Origin: Chloroflexota bacterium
Lineage (GTDB): Bacteria; Chloroflexota; FW602-bin22; JACPRP01
DNA length: 14,329 nt
Direction of reading: 5' to 3'
Assembly: GCA_016210495.1 (NCBI GenBank)
Contig: JACQUC010000014.1
Span: 1 to 14,329 of the forward strand
Part shown: piece after piece, positions 1 to 6,524 of the stretch
Position numbering within the stretch: position 1 is the stretch's first letter
How the letters are laid out: each line of letters opens with the position of its first letter
Made by a program: the position numbers and the translations under genes
Notes under the pieces: generated by a model
The model's input: only the letters and a program-made list of their open reading frames with translations
What the model was told of the DNA's origin: nothing
Database searches by the model: none

Positions 1-111
1 AGGCCCTGATTCCTCCAGTGCCCTGACGCTAACGCATACCAAGCACCGTGCGGCTGACCTGCTGTGTGCTAAATCAAAGTTCACTCACTGATTTGGGTTA
101 GTGTCTGCTTC

Positions 112-140
112 TTGACTACCCACTCCCTGGCACATATAAT
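112..140 (+). promoter_or_regulatory. sigma70-like promoter of the SLT-domain gene
   Basis: TTGACT (112-117), a 17-bp spacer and a perfect TATAAT (135-140) make a near-consensus housekeeping promoter. Transcription would start near 147 and give a leader of about 120 nt before the ATG at 269. A second, weaker possibility is TTGTCC (186-191) with TATACT (211-216), but its spacer is 19 bp. Confidence 0.65.
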
Positions 141-268
141 CTCTGAGCGTAGAACAACCGCTCCTGGCCCGACCCGCTTAAGCTGTTGTCCCGGCGCTCT
201 CGTTACCGGGTATACTCCGGCGATTGCATCGGATTTGAATGAGCACGAACAAGGAGGTCTGGACAAGA

Positions 269-1162
269 ATGCGTCTACTGTTGGCATTGGTTGTTACGGT
301 TTTGGCTCTGTTTTCGGGTTGGACGCCGGTCTCCGCTGACCAGTTGGGGACACAGTGGGAGGTTTGCGAGGGCGGTAACCTGATTAGCTGCATTGGGGGA
401 ACCTGGACTCGGCAGGGCAGCAGCGACACCTGGAACGCCAGGTGGTCAAACGGCGCGGTTGCTACGCTCACGATTACCGGGAGTGGCAACAGCGTTACTG
501 TCGAGCGTGGCGACCCGGCGGGCGTGAGCAGGGGCTTGCGCGCGACCTATAAGGGCACAATAAGCGATGATGGCAGCCGGATTCAAGGCACAGTCGATTG
601 GTGCTGTGACGGCCTGGGGAACCGCTCTGGAGTATGGCGCGCCAGCATCATTGGCGCCACGCCACCGGAGCCTCCTTCGCCACCCGAGCCTGCCGAGCCC
701 GTGGCACCGCCAGCCGAGTCGCCTGCGCCCGAGCCGGAGGCGACATCTGATGGCGCGGGGGACCAGGTAACGTCTCAGGATAAGTACGGCGGTTATCAGG
801 ACATCGTCGAGGCCTCCGCTGCCGAGCAAGGGGTCGACCCGCGTATCATCGCGGCGATTATCAAGCAATCGTCCGGCTTTGATGCCAACGCCAGCGACGC
901 CTCGGGGGGGCGTGGGCTCATGTTGTTGCCTCCGGACCTCGCTCGCTCTCTGGGGGTTGATGATCCCTCTGACCCGGCGCAAAACGTGAAGGCGGGCACA
1001 CGATATTTCGCTCAGCTTCTGGAGCGCTACGGCGGAAACGTGGAGATGGCTCTCGCCGCGTGGAACGCGGGCCCAGGGACCGTCGATCGGCACGGCGGGA
1101 TTCCCCCGTTCAGGGAGACTCAGGACTTCGTGCGCCAGGTGCTCGAATACGCTGCTGAGTAA
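269..1162 (+). CDS. Secreted lytic-transglycosylase-like (SLT) domain protein, catalytic Glu replaced
   Basis: Start chosen at the ATG at 269, because AAGGAGGT (251-258) lies 10 nt upstream and a signal peptide begins there; an in-frame ATG at 239 lacks a site. The 297-aa product has a signal peptide (about 1-24, ending PVSA), a Cys-containing beta-rich domain (about 25-130, with GTWTRQG and VDWCCDG), a Pro/Glu-rich linker (about 131-160) and a C-terminal SLT fold (about 170-297). The SLT motifs AWNAGPG (264-270) and GIPPFRET are conserved. The catalytic motif, normally ES at the end of helix one, reads KQSSGF, so the acid Glu is Ser201 (codon TCG, 869-871), and the usual GLMQ reads GLML. Soluble transglycosylases of this family cleave peptidoglycan glycan strands. 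Here the protein may only bind them, or it may be inactive. It is probably exported. No operon partner is seen. Confidence 0.85.
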   Translation: MRLLLALVVTVLALFSGWTPVSADQLGTQWEVCEGGNLISCIGGTWTRQGSSDTWNARWSNGAVATLTITGSGNSVTVERGDPAGVSRGLRATYKGTISDDGSRIQGTVDWCCDGLGNRSGVWRASIIGATPPEPPSPPEPAEPVAPPAESPAPEPEATSDGAGDQVTSQDKYGGYQDIVEASAAEQGVDPRIIAAIIKQSSGFDANASDASGGRGLMLLPPDLARSLGVDDPSDPAQNVKAGTRYFAQLLERYGGNVEMALAAWNAGPGTVDRHGGIPPFRETQDFVRQVLEYAAE

Positions 1163-1237
1163 TGGCATCCAGCGATCTTTTTTCATAGGTTACCTTGCTA
1201 GGCTAGTTAACTTAGGCCGCGCTAACTGGCTGGCGGC

Positions 1238-1733
1238 TTACTCGCTGTTGATGAATTGAAGGTAATTGTTTCGGTTGATCAATTGTACGGCAGTCTGATA
1301 TTGGTCTCTGAATGATCTAGCCCCCTTGTTAAGAGCGTCGCCGGCGTACTTAAACTCATACGCTTGCAACGGAGTATCCATAGGTTTTTCGATGTAGTCA
1401 ACCTCGGCCCCGGAGTAGCTTCTCCAAAACAAAGTCTCCGCTTGTTTGGCCCTGTTGACAAAGAGCCTCATTCGCTCAATCTTCTTAATTCGAAACTGGA
1501 ATACCTGTGGCTAAAAGGTGAAGTTTTGGGGCAATAGCATAGATGTTCTTTAGAGTCAGCCCGGGGTCGTCGAGCCCTTGAGCTTCATCGAGAAGAAGAA
1601 CGTCGATATCGGCGACCAGCCGTTCAATTAGCGAGCGGGAAGTGGTGTTGATAGCTCTCCGCTCTTCGTCAATCATCGTCCACACACCTCCCGACCCTGA
1701 GGAGATCACAGTGGGCTCGCGGCACATTAGCAC
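1238..1733 (-). pseudogene. AAA ATPase with DUF4143, broken remnant
   Basis: Two pieces of one minus-strand gene lie in different frames. The upstream piece (1485-1733) has a Walker B-like VLLLDEAQ followed by LLATG, as in the ATPase half of AAA/DUF4143 proteins. At about 1490-1495 the frame shifts: SFELRRLSE, the expected continuation of the ATG motif, is read in another frame and then hits a stop. The downstream piece (1238-1471) contains LFWRSYSGAEVDYIEK, the typical end of DUF4143. The Walker A half and most of DUF4143 are missing. Family members are about 380-450 aa, so well over half is lost. It is a decayed gene with no expected function. The assignment rests on motif recognition. Confidence 0.7.
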
Positions 1734-1807
1734 AGGGCAAGGCTTCCAACTAGTGGCGTTTATTTCGATCCGTCGGTGTTGCCGACCGCGGACATAAGCC
1801 TTGTCTT

Positions 1808-2015
1808 CTAGCCGTCCTGGAGCGCTGACAGGAACTCAACGTGGTCGATCATTTCTTCTGGCCCCAGAACGTCGTAGATAAGCATCAGGCCGCGAAGGAG
1901 GGTGCCAATCGCGGTCTGCCTGAGCCGTGAGGACATCTACGCCGCGACGGCGCAATGCCTGCGTCACCGCTCGCGACACGTGCTCGTCCATATAGAACCT
2001 GACGCGCTCAGGCAC
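1808..2015 (-). pseudogene. DUF5615 PIN-like toxin-type gene, internally deleted
   Basis: A GTG at 2013-2015 overlaps the end of the DUF433 gene and starts MPERVRFYMDEHVSRAVTQA followed by LRRRGVDVLTAQ, the N-terminus of DUF5615 (PIN-like, first Asp present as MDEH). In this frame the similarity ends after about 35 codons and a stop follows. In another frame the same DNA reads IGTLLRGLMLIYDVLGPEEM and HVEFL to a TAG at 1808-1810, which is the usual C-terminus of the family. The roughly 115-aa family protein is therefore reduced to its two ends, with some 45 middle codons deleted and the frame broken. It would have been the partner of the adjacent DUF433 gene. Confidence 0.75.
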
Positions 2016-2304
2016 TGAGTTTCCTCCTCAGCTTCGAAGGAATGCGCTTGCGCAGCTCGGCGACCAGGTCCGCGTCCTCTCTTATTGCCTCGTCGATGCT
2101 CTCGCGATGGTCGTAGTAGTAGGCTAATGCCGCGTATATGTCGCTGAGCGAAAGTCCATACTCGCTGGCGATTTCATCCGCGCTCAAGCCGATGCGCACG
2201 TGCCAGATCACGATGTCCTGCACGGTGATCCGATGTCCCGCGATGCGCGGCTTGCCTCCCGCGACACCAGGTGTAATCGTAATATGGGCCGAAGCCGTAT
2301 CCAT
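2008..2304 (-). CDS. DUF433 domain protein (antitoxin-like)
   Basis: Start chosen at the ATG at 2302-2304 because GGAGG lies 5 nt upstream; the frame is open further upstream but without family similarity. The 98-aa product has the DUF433 core: ITITPGVAGGKPRIAGHRIT, then a predicted helix-turn-helix (SADEIASEYGLSLSDIYAAL) and an acidic/basic tail. DUF433 proteins are commonly encoded directly before DUF5615 PIN-like proteins and are thought to be antitoxins that bind DNA and the partner. Here the partner start overlaps by 8 nt but that gene is deleted, so this is an antitoxin without a working toxin. Expression is probably from the promoter at 2399-2427. Confidence 0.85.
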   Translation of the reverse strand: MDTASAHITITPGVAGGKPRIAGHRITVQDIVIWHVRIGLSADEIASEYGLSLSDIYAALAYYYDHRESIDEAIREDADLVAELRKRIPSKLRRKLSA

Positions 2305-2398
2305 CCAATCCTCCAAGGAAGCAGTGATGCCTGCTTCATTTTGCCCGACATCTTCACGCCGTCGGGCAAAGCTCTCTCCGGCAGCATCAATCGTAGGT

Positions 2399-2427
2399 AT
2401 TGTACCAAGATGCAGCGGGGAGAGCAA
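2399..2427 (-). promoter_or_regulatory. Putative promoter of the DUF433 gene
   Basis: On the minus strand TTGCTC (2422-2427) and TACAAT (2399-2404) are separated by 17 bp, about 95 bp upstream of the chosen DUF433 start. The -10 is good and the -35 is weak. Confidence 0.4.
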
Positions 2428-2448
2428 CGACTACGATGTGCAAACGCG

Positions 2449-2715
2449 CTAGCCATCGTGCCGCCGCACCAGCCGATGCCCCCGCAGCTCCAGCCCCTTG
2501 CTCTCCAGTAGCTCCATCCATCGGTTCCGCGTCCCGATCGTCGCCGGCACCGCGTAAAGGCCATTCCTGTCCTCCTGCGCCGTCAAGCGAGCGAACTTGT
2601 CCCGCCCCGGGTAATCCGCGGCAACGAAGGTCCCCTTGCGGTGCAAGATCGGCGGGTTCTTCCAATCGCACGAGCGGAGATGGTGCTTGGCAGGGCAGGC
2701 ACCCGTCACGGTCAT
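2449..2715 (-). CDS. Small protein of unknown function (HHLR.. YPGRDKFARLT type)
   Basis: The 88-aa product starts at the ATG at 2713-2715; AAGGAG (2728-2733) ends 12 nt before it. An ATG at 2725-2727 directly abuts the same site and is less likely, though it would only add MSYL. The sequence is hydrophilic and basic, with CPAKHHLRSCDW, YPGRDKFARLTAQEDRNGLY and ELRGHRLVRRHDG. It has no signal peptide or membrane segment. I do not recognise a named family. The compact composition with conserved-looking His, Cys, Trp and Arg residues suggests a real small domain rather than a chance frame. It is divergent from mntA-hepT, and the mntA -35 box overlaps its ribosome binding site. Confidence 0.6.
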   Translation of the reverse strand: MTVTGACPAKHHLRSCDWKNPPILHRKGTFVAADYPGRDKFARLTAQEDRNGLYAVPATIGTRNRWMELLESKGLELRGHRLVRRHDG

Positions 2716-2731
2716 CAGGTAGCTCATCTCC

Positions 2732-2760
2732 TTGAAATAGGCTGGCGACGATGCTATAGT
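2732..2760 (+). promoter_or_regulatory. Promoter of mntA-hepT
   Basis: TTGAAA (2732-2737) and TATAGT (2755-2760) are 17 bp apart. The predicted start near 2767 would leave the Shine-Dalgarno AGGGAG (2765-2770) at the very 5' end of the mRNA. The -35 overlaps the ribosome binding site of the divergent small gene. Confidence 0.6.
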
Positions 2761-2778
2761 TGCTAGGGAGTAAAGTAC

Positions 2779-3081
2779 ATGGTACGGATAGAGATGCCCA
2801 AGAATCAACTCGGCTCGTTTTGCCACAAGCACCATATTCGGCGTCTGGCGATCTTCGGTTCAGCGCTGCGCCCAGATTTCGGCCCCGACAGCGATGTCGA
2901 CGTGTTGGTCGAGTTTGAGCCGGACCACATCCCGGGCCTTTTCGGGATCGCACGCATGGAGCAGGAGCTGTCTACCCTGCTCGAAGGCCGCAAGGTGGAC
3001 ATGCGCACCAAGGAGGACCTGAGCCGCTACTTCCGCCAGCGCGTGCTAGAAGAGGCGGAGGTTCAGTATGCAGGAGGCTGA
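2779..3081 (+). CDS. mntA: MntA-type minimal nucleotidyltransferase antitoxin
   Basis: ATG at 2779 with AGGGAG 8 nt upstream. The 100-aa protein carries the minimal nucleotidyltransferase signature GSX10DXD exactly: Gly27-Ser28, then Asp39 and Asp41 (in SDVDVLVEF), and a third likely metal-binding Asp74 in RKVDMRT. In known MntA-HepT systems the antitoxin transfers AMP groups from ATP to a tyrosine of the HepT ribonuclease and so silences it. All catalytic acids seen here are intact, which predicts an active antitoxin. It overlaps hepT by 14 nt, so the two are translated together. It acts in the cytoplasm. Confidence in the family is high; activity is inferred from the motif. Confidence 0.93.
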   Translation: MVRIEMPKNQLGSFCHKHHIRRLAIFGSALRPDFGPDSDVDVLVEFEPDHIPGLFGIARMEQELSTLLEGRKVDMRTKEDLSRYFRQRVLEEAEVQYAGG

Positions 3082-3424
3082 CAGTGTTCGCCTTCGTCAC
3101 ATGCTGGATGCCGCTCGCCAGGCGGTGGAGTTTGCGCGAAGTAGAAGCCGTGCCGACCTCGACCGCGACCCCATGCTCGCGTTGGCGCTAGTGAAGCTCG
3201 TCGAGATCGTCGGCGAGGCTGCCAGCCAGGTTTCCGATCCTGGGCGCGCGAATGCCCCGAGCCTTCCCTGGGCTGAGATCATCAGCATGCGGCATCGTCT
3301 CGTCCACGCGTACTTCGACATCAACCTTGATATCCTCTGGCAAACGATACGGCACGACCTCCCCCCATTGATCGCAGCCCTTGACGCTAACTTGCCGTCA
3401 GACGAAAGTGACAGCTCTCGATGA
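3068..3424 (+). CDS. hepT: HepT-type HEPN ribonuclease toxin
   Basis: ATG at 3068 inside the end of mntA, with GGAGG 6 nt upstream. The 118-aa helical protein has the HEPN catalytic motif RX4HXY: Arg75, His80 and Tyr82 in [12 protein letters not shown]. It also has the family features RLRHMLDAA near the N-terminus, LVEIVGEAA in the middle and DLPPLIAAL near the end. HepT is an RNA endonuclease toxin, and the motif tyrosine is the known target of AMPylation by MntA. The intact motif and overlapping antitoxin indicate a complete, probably functional type VII toxin-antitoxin module. It stands among decayed accessory genes, consistent with horizontal acquisition. Confidence 0.93.
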   Translation: MQEADSVRLRHMLDAARQAVEFARSRSRADLDRDPMLALALVKLVEIVGEAASQVSDPGRANAPSLPWAEIISMRHRLVHAYFDINLDILWQTIRHDLPPLIAALDANLPSDESDSSR

Positions 3425-3559
3425 CAGATGTCCGTCCTTGTGTAAGCAAAGTCTCCTTGCCACCAAGGCAGTCGTCCCTTTCTTCATCGGCCACATACAT
3501 CGATACTATGAGGCGGACTCAGGGTGACAATTGAAAGGCCCTGGCTTACGTTCGCGCAG

Positions 3560-3587
3560 TTGACATTCTGCAAGAATGGAGTACAAT
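3560..3587 (+). promoter_or_regulatory. Near-consensus sigma70 promoter
   Basis: A perfect TTGACA (3560-3565), a 16-bp spacer and TACAAT (3582-3587). Transcription would start near 3594. The next coding start is at 4065, so the product is either a separate RNA of about 290 nt ending at the terminator at 3854-3884 or a leader of about 470 nt. Confidence 0.7.
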
Positions 3588-3593
3588 ACTACT

Positions 3594-4064
3594 CGGCTGA
3601 AAGCTTCCGGTCTGAAAAGTCTTGAAAGATTAAGGGGCTAGCTGCCACAATAGGTACTGGCTGCGCGCCTCGTGGCTGGGATACCATCTGCCGAGCGAGA
3701 GGCTCGGCGATCCCATAGGTTTGCACGCCGCGCATAATAGTGTCCAAATAGAATAGGGCTTTCTTGATGGAAGCTGTGATCCGGGGGGAAGGGGTGTCGT
3801 GGGTGAGGAGACACCCCTAAGTTGGTCGCTTGACCCTTGGGGAGCGAGTGGCGAAACCGACCATCAATACGATGGTCGGTTTTTGCGTCCTGGGCTGGCC
3901 GCCGGCGTAGCGGCGACACAGGGGGTGATGCCTATGAACCGTTGGAGCGCGCCTGGTGCTGGGAGTCCCGCGGGCACCGAGGTGCGCAGGCATGAACAGA
4001 ACGTACGTAGGTGCGATAGCTCTGAAGGTGGGTATGTCCAAATATCAAGTAGAAGGAGAACAAG
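3594..4064 (+). ncRNA. Long structured leader / candidate cis-regulatory RNA
   Basis: No convincing gene is seen between 3425 and 4064. The predicted transcript contains several good stems. One is GCCGAGC/GCTCGGC inside a GGGAT/ATCCC stem (about 3679-3714). Another is an 8-bp stem at 3791-3798/3810-3817, and a third is the terminator hairpin at 3854-3884. Past the terminator a long compound hairpin has 3947-3959 pairing with 3974-3987, enclosed by ATGCCT (3928-3933) with AGGCAT (3988-3993). TGGTCG at 3823-3828 is complementary to the 5' arm of the terminator (CGACCA, 3858-3863), so alternative pairing is possible. I could not match it to a known riboswitch class. Confidence 0.45.
3854..3884 (+). 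terminator. Intrinsic terminator within the leader
   Basis: Perfect 12-bp stem (3854-3865 with 3871-3882), 5-nt loop AATAC, continuing into TTTTT. It lies 180 bp before the gene at 4065, so it works as an attenuator or ends a small RNA. Confidence 0.75.
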
Positions 4065-5390
4065 GTGAAAAGAAGAGTCTTCAGTGTCTTGTTTGCGATG
4101 GCGTTGGCAGTTGGACTGGGGCCCCCTTGGACGCCGGTGAGCATAATCACAGCGGCGCCGGGGATAACCCTCGACAACACCAAGTGGGTAGAGTACCCTG
4201 GCAACCCTGTCTTTGACCCGGCCACCAGAGCCTACTATCCAAGCGTAATGTATGACGGCGGTCTATATAAGATGTGGTACGATGCTACTGAAGGGGTTGC
4301 CTATGCGACCTCTTCTGATGGGATAGTTTGGAATACGGTAGCATCTACTACCGGCTTGAAGTCCGCACGCCACTCCTGGGTAACCAGGACTGACGTGGGG
4401 TATGAGATCTGGTACTGGGACCAAAGCCAGTTATACTCCATCAATGCCATACGACACGCCCAGTCCTCAGACGGTATCTCCTGGACCAACGATGCCGCCA
4501 TCACCCAGGACGCTAGCCAGAAGCTCATTACGGGCGTATCGTCCTGGAACCGTGGTTCCTATGGTCCAAGCAATGTTCTGTTCAACCCCGCTATCACCGC
4601 TCTGGACAAGACCAACATTATGAACAACCGCTACGTGATGTATTACGACGGGACTACTGGCGGTGACGAGTTCCTTGGCGTGGCTGGTTCTTTGGATGGC
4701 AAACATTGGGTGGGTAACCCTACGGGACTGCCGGTCTTAACCCACAATCCCGATGCCGGCGGGCAGCAATATGTTTCTCGGGCTACGGTATTGAAGGACG
4801 GGCCAGTATATCGCATGTGGTTCAGCTATGGCGCGAGGACAATGGATGATGGAATAGGCTATGCCGAGTCCGCTGATGGCATATCGTGGGCGGAAGACCC
4901 CAACAACCCGGTTTTCCATAAGACTGATGGGGTAGGTTGGAGGGCAGCCCGCACCTACACGCCATCCGTGCTCAAGGTTGGCTCGACTTACAAGATGTGG
5001 TTCACTGGCGTAGATGGAGGTCGCAACTATGCCATCGGCCTCGCTACTCTTCGCCTAGTCAAAGATGTGGCTATTGACATCAAGCCGGGCAGCGACCCCA
5101 ACAGCATCAACTTGAAGGCACGAGGGGTAGTACCCGTGGCAGTGTTAACCACATCTCAATTCGATGCCACCACCGTCGACCCCGGCACCGCCCTTTTTGC
5201 CGGAGCTTCTCCAGTGCGCTCGTCGACCGAAGACGTGGACGGCGACGGCGACATGGATCTGCTGCTGCACTTCGACATCCAGAATCTAAATCTCACGAGC
5301 AGCAGCGCTTCCGCTACGCTTACCGCTGATACCCACGACGGGCAGCCTATCGAGGGCACGGATACGGTTAATATCGTGCCAAAGAAGTAG
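4065..5390 (+). CDS. Secreted beta-propeller (glycosidase-like fold) protein
   Basis: GTG start at 4065 with AAGGAG 6 nt upstream. The 441-aa product has a signal peptide (about 1-31, MKRRVFSVLFAMALAVGLG...). Residues about 35-330 repeat the blade pattern of five-bladed propellers: YPSVMYDGGLYKMWYDA, VAYATSSDGIVW, ATVLKDGPVYRMWFSY, IGYAESADGISW and TPSVLKVGSTYKMWFTG. This is the fold of arabinanase/levansucrase-type glycosidases, but I cannot confirm the catalytic acids. The C-terminal domain (about 333-441) starts IDIKPGSDPNSINL and contains EDVDGDGDMDLLLHF, an Asp-rich, possibly calcium-binding module found at the ends of many secreted bacterial proteins. It is likely extracellular, acting on or binding a glycan. 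Expression is probably controlled by the leader at 3594-4064. The function beyond the fold is not certain. Confidence 0.8.
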   Translation: MKRRVFSVLFAMALAVGLGPPWTPVSIITAAPGITLDNTKWVEYPGNPVFDPATRAYYPSVMYDGGLYKMWYDATEGVAYATSSDGIVWNTVASTTGLKSARHSWVTRTDVGYEIWYWDQSQLYSINAIRHAQSSDGISWTNDAAITQDASQKLITGVSSWNRGSYGPSNVLFNPAITALDKTNIMNNRYVMYYDGTTGGDEFLGVAGSLDGKHWVGNPTGLPVLTHNPDAGGQQYVSRATVLKDGPVYRMWFSYGARTMDDGIGYAESADGISWAEDPNNPVFHKTDGVGWRAARTYTPSVLKVGSTYKMWFTGVDGGRNYAIGLATLRLVKDVAIDIKPGSDPNSINLKARGVVPVAVLTTSQFDATTVDPGTALFAGASPVRSSTEDVDGDGDMDLLLHFDIQNLNLTSSSASATLTADTHDGQPIEGTDTVNIVPKK

Positions 5391-5400
5391 ACAACTTCAG

Positions 5401-5431
5401 GTCCGGTGCTGCCTCTCAGGCAGCGCCGGAC
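5401..5431 (+). terminator. Strong hairpin after the propeller gene
   Basis: A 13-bp stem (5401-5413 with 5419-5431, one G-T pair) begins 11 bp after the stop codon. There is no U-run right behind it, so termination may be imperfect. Confidence 0.5.
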
Positions 5432-5441
5432 TCAACACTTT

Positions 5442-5726
5442 CAGGGCCTTTTCAAAGTCGCTGAAAAGGAGCATAATGGTGGGCGGGGGGTGGTTGTGGT
5501 GGATGTTAAGTCAACTGTGCCTGAAGCGTCTGCCCTTCTTGAAGCGTGCCTTGCATCCGTGTGCGATTTCCGGAAGGCGAGGAGACGGGTGCACCCACTT
5601 GTAGGTGTGCCTTGTCTTGCAGTGTTGGCCCTGATGGCCGGGGCTCGATCCCTTAGCGATGTTAGTCGTTGGGGAAAGCTTCTGAAGATTACAAAACACC
5701 AAAAACGAGGTTTTCATCAAGTCTAA
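5442..5726 (+). mobile_element. ISAs1-family transposase N-terminal remnant
   Basis: The frame to 5726 contains LLEACLASVCDFRKARRRVH, PLVGVPCLAVLALMAGARSL and SDVSRWG. This is the N-terminal associated domain of ISAs1 transposases (usually LLE.F..v.DpR..rgrrHpL...l.lavlA.laGarS). Similarity stops near 5680 and the rest of the roughly 380-aa enzyme, with the whole DDE catalytic domain, is missing. CAGGG at 5442 followed by CCTTTTCA...TGAAAAGG (8-bp arms, 5447-5469) may be the left end of the element. It is a dead fragment. The right end was not found, so the boundary is uncertain. Confidence 0.7.
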
Positions 5727-5775
5727 TAGGTTCTGACTGAGCCTGAAGGGCTTGCTTCTCAGGATCTTCTGGCAT
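5689..5775 (-). CDS. Tiny ORF (28 aa), probable 5' end of a gene cut at the IS junction
   Basis: MPEDPEKQALQAQSEPIRLD plus ENLVFGVL, starting at the ATG at 5773-5775. GGAGGTGA lies 5 nt upstream, an excellent ribosome binding site, and a near-consensus promoter is at 5852-5879. Its last codons overlap the 3' end of the ISAs1-derived frame, where transposase similarity has already ended. The simplest reading is the start of an unidentified gene truncated by the insertion. A genuine small peptide is possible. I recognise no family. Confidence 0.35.
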   Translation of the reverse strand: MPEDPEKQALQAQSEPIRLDENLVFGVL

Positions 5776-5851
5776 AGGGGTCACCTCCATAGCAAAAGCA
5801 AACGCTAGCGTCAGCACGCAAGTCGCCGCACAGGGGTTCTTATGCACACTC

Positions 5852-5879
5852 ATTATACGTTAGTGAAGCGGGCTCTCAA
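5852..5879 (-). promoter_or_regulatory. Minus-strand promoter
   Basis: TTGAGA (5874-5879), 16-bp spacer, perfect TATAAT (5852-5857) on the minus strand. It reads toward the tiny ORF with a leader of about 70 nt. Confidence 0.55.
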
Positions 5880-5927
5880 GAGGGAAAACGGAATTGGAGA
5901 GCTTTCCTACAACCGTCCATGGGCAAC

Positions 5928-5949
5928 AAAAAAGCCCCTGCTCCGGGGC
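5928..5949 (-). terminator. Intrinsic terminator of the minus-strand UPF0060 operon
   Basis: On the minus strand GCCCC-loop-GGGGC (5945-5949 with 5934-5938) is followed by six T (5928-5933). It lies about 140 bp past the UPF0060 stop. The stretch 5950-6086 between them holds no gene that I can support. Confidence 0.75.
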
Positions 5950-6086
5950 CATCAACATCTCAACTCTACTAACCAGTATATCACACTTGCCTCCCATAAT
6001 CAACAGGCAGTCAGCCGAGCATAAACAGCTCCCGTCTCTTCACTGCACACCTGCAAACTTTGTCCACGAAGTGGGAAAGCCCCAAA

Positions 6087-6425
6087 TCACCGGCCGCGTG
6101 GGCCAAAAAAGATCACCACCACGCCCGCCAGGCAGATGAAGGCGCCTAGGATGTCCCAGCGGTCAGCTTCGAAACCGTCGAATAGCCGCCCCCAAACGAG
6201 GGACAAGATGATGAAGACGCCGCCGTATGCCGCGTAGACACGTCCGAAATGCTGGCTCGACTGCAACGTTGGGATCACGCCGTAGCCGATCAGCACCAGC
6301 GCACCCACGAAGCCGAATGGCCAGGGTCGCGACTCCCGCAGCCATTGCCAGACCAGCCAGCCTCCTCCGATCTCCGCCAGCCCTGCCAGCCCGAAAAGTA
6401 GAAACGCACGCATTAGCTCGATCAT
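6087..6425 (-). CDS. UPF0060 (YnfA-like) small membrane protein
   Basis: 112 aa, ATG at 6423-6425; the upstream site is only a G-run (CGGGGGCT), so the ATG at 6411-6413 (MRAF) is also possible. The sequence has four hydrophobic segments and the family signatures AGLAEIGGGWLVWQWLRE, YAAYGGVFIILSLVWG and DRWDILGAFICLAGVVVIFF. This is the full usual length (about 107-112 aa). UPF0060 proteins are inner-membrane proteins related to the small multidrug resistance fold, and their transport role is not well established. It lies 99 bp after the DUF3052 gene on the same strand and may be cotranscribed. The terminator at 5928-5949 follows. Confidence 0.92.
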   Translation of the reverse strand: MIELMRAFLLFGLAGLAEIGGGWLVWQWLRESRPWPFGFVGALVLIGYGVIPTLQSSQHFGRVYAAYGGVFIILSLVWGRLFDGFEADRWDILGAFICLAGVVVIFFGPRGR

Positions 6426-6524
6426 AGCCCCCGAAGTTTACCACCTTGCATAAGACTATCGATGCTATTGCTGGAGCAGCGGGAACCCTCAAGAAGCCTT
6501 TATCCTTGTCAAACCCCCGCTTGC

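Noticed and set aside
446..1186. Long minus-strand frame over the SLT gene
   Set aside because: Arg/His-rich shadow of the proline-rich linker and SLT domain; the plus strand has signal peptide and promoter.
3453..3490. Hairpin CCTTG/CAAGG after hepT as a terminator
   Set aside because: Only a 5-bp stem and no adjacent T-run.
3785..3885. Possible TPP-type riboswitch (GACCCTT near a stem) or c-di-GMP aptamer
   Set aside because: The conserved cores (CTGAGA and GAACCTGA for TPP; the GCAAA and GGTAGGTAGC parts for c-di-GMP-I) are absent.
3638..3919. 93-codon minus-strand frame opposite the structured leader
   Set aside because: No recognisable domain and no ribosome site seen; it lies across the hairpins of a transcript read the other way.
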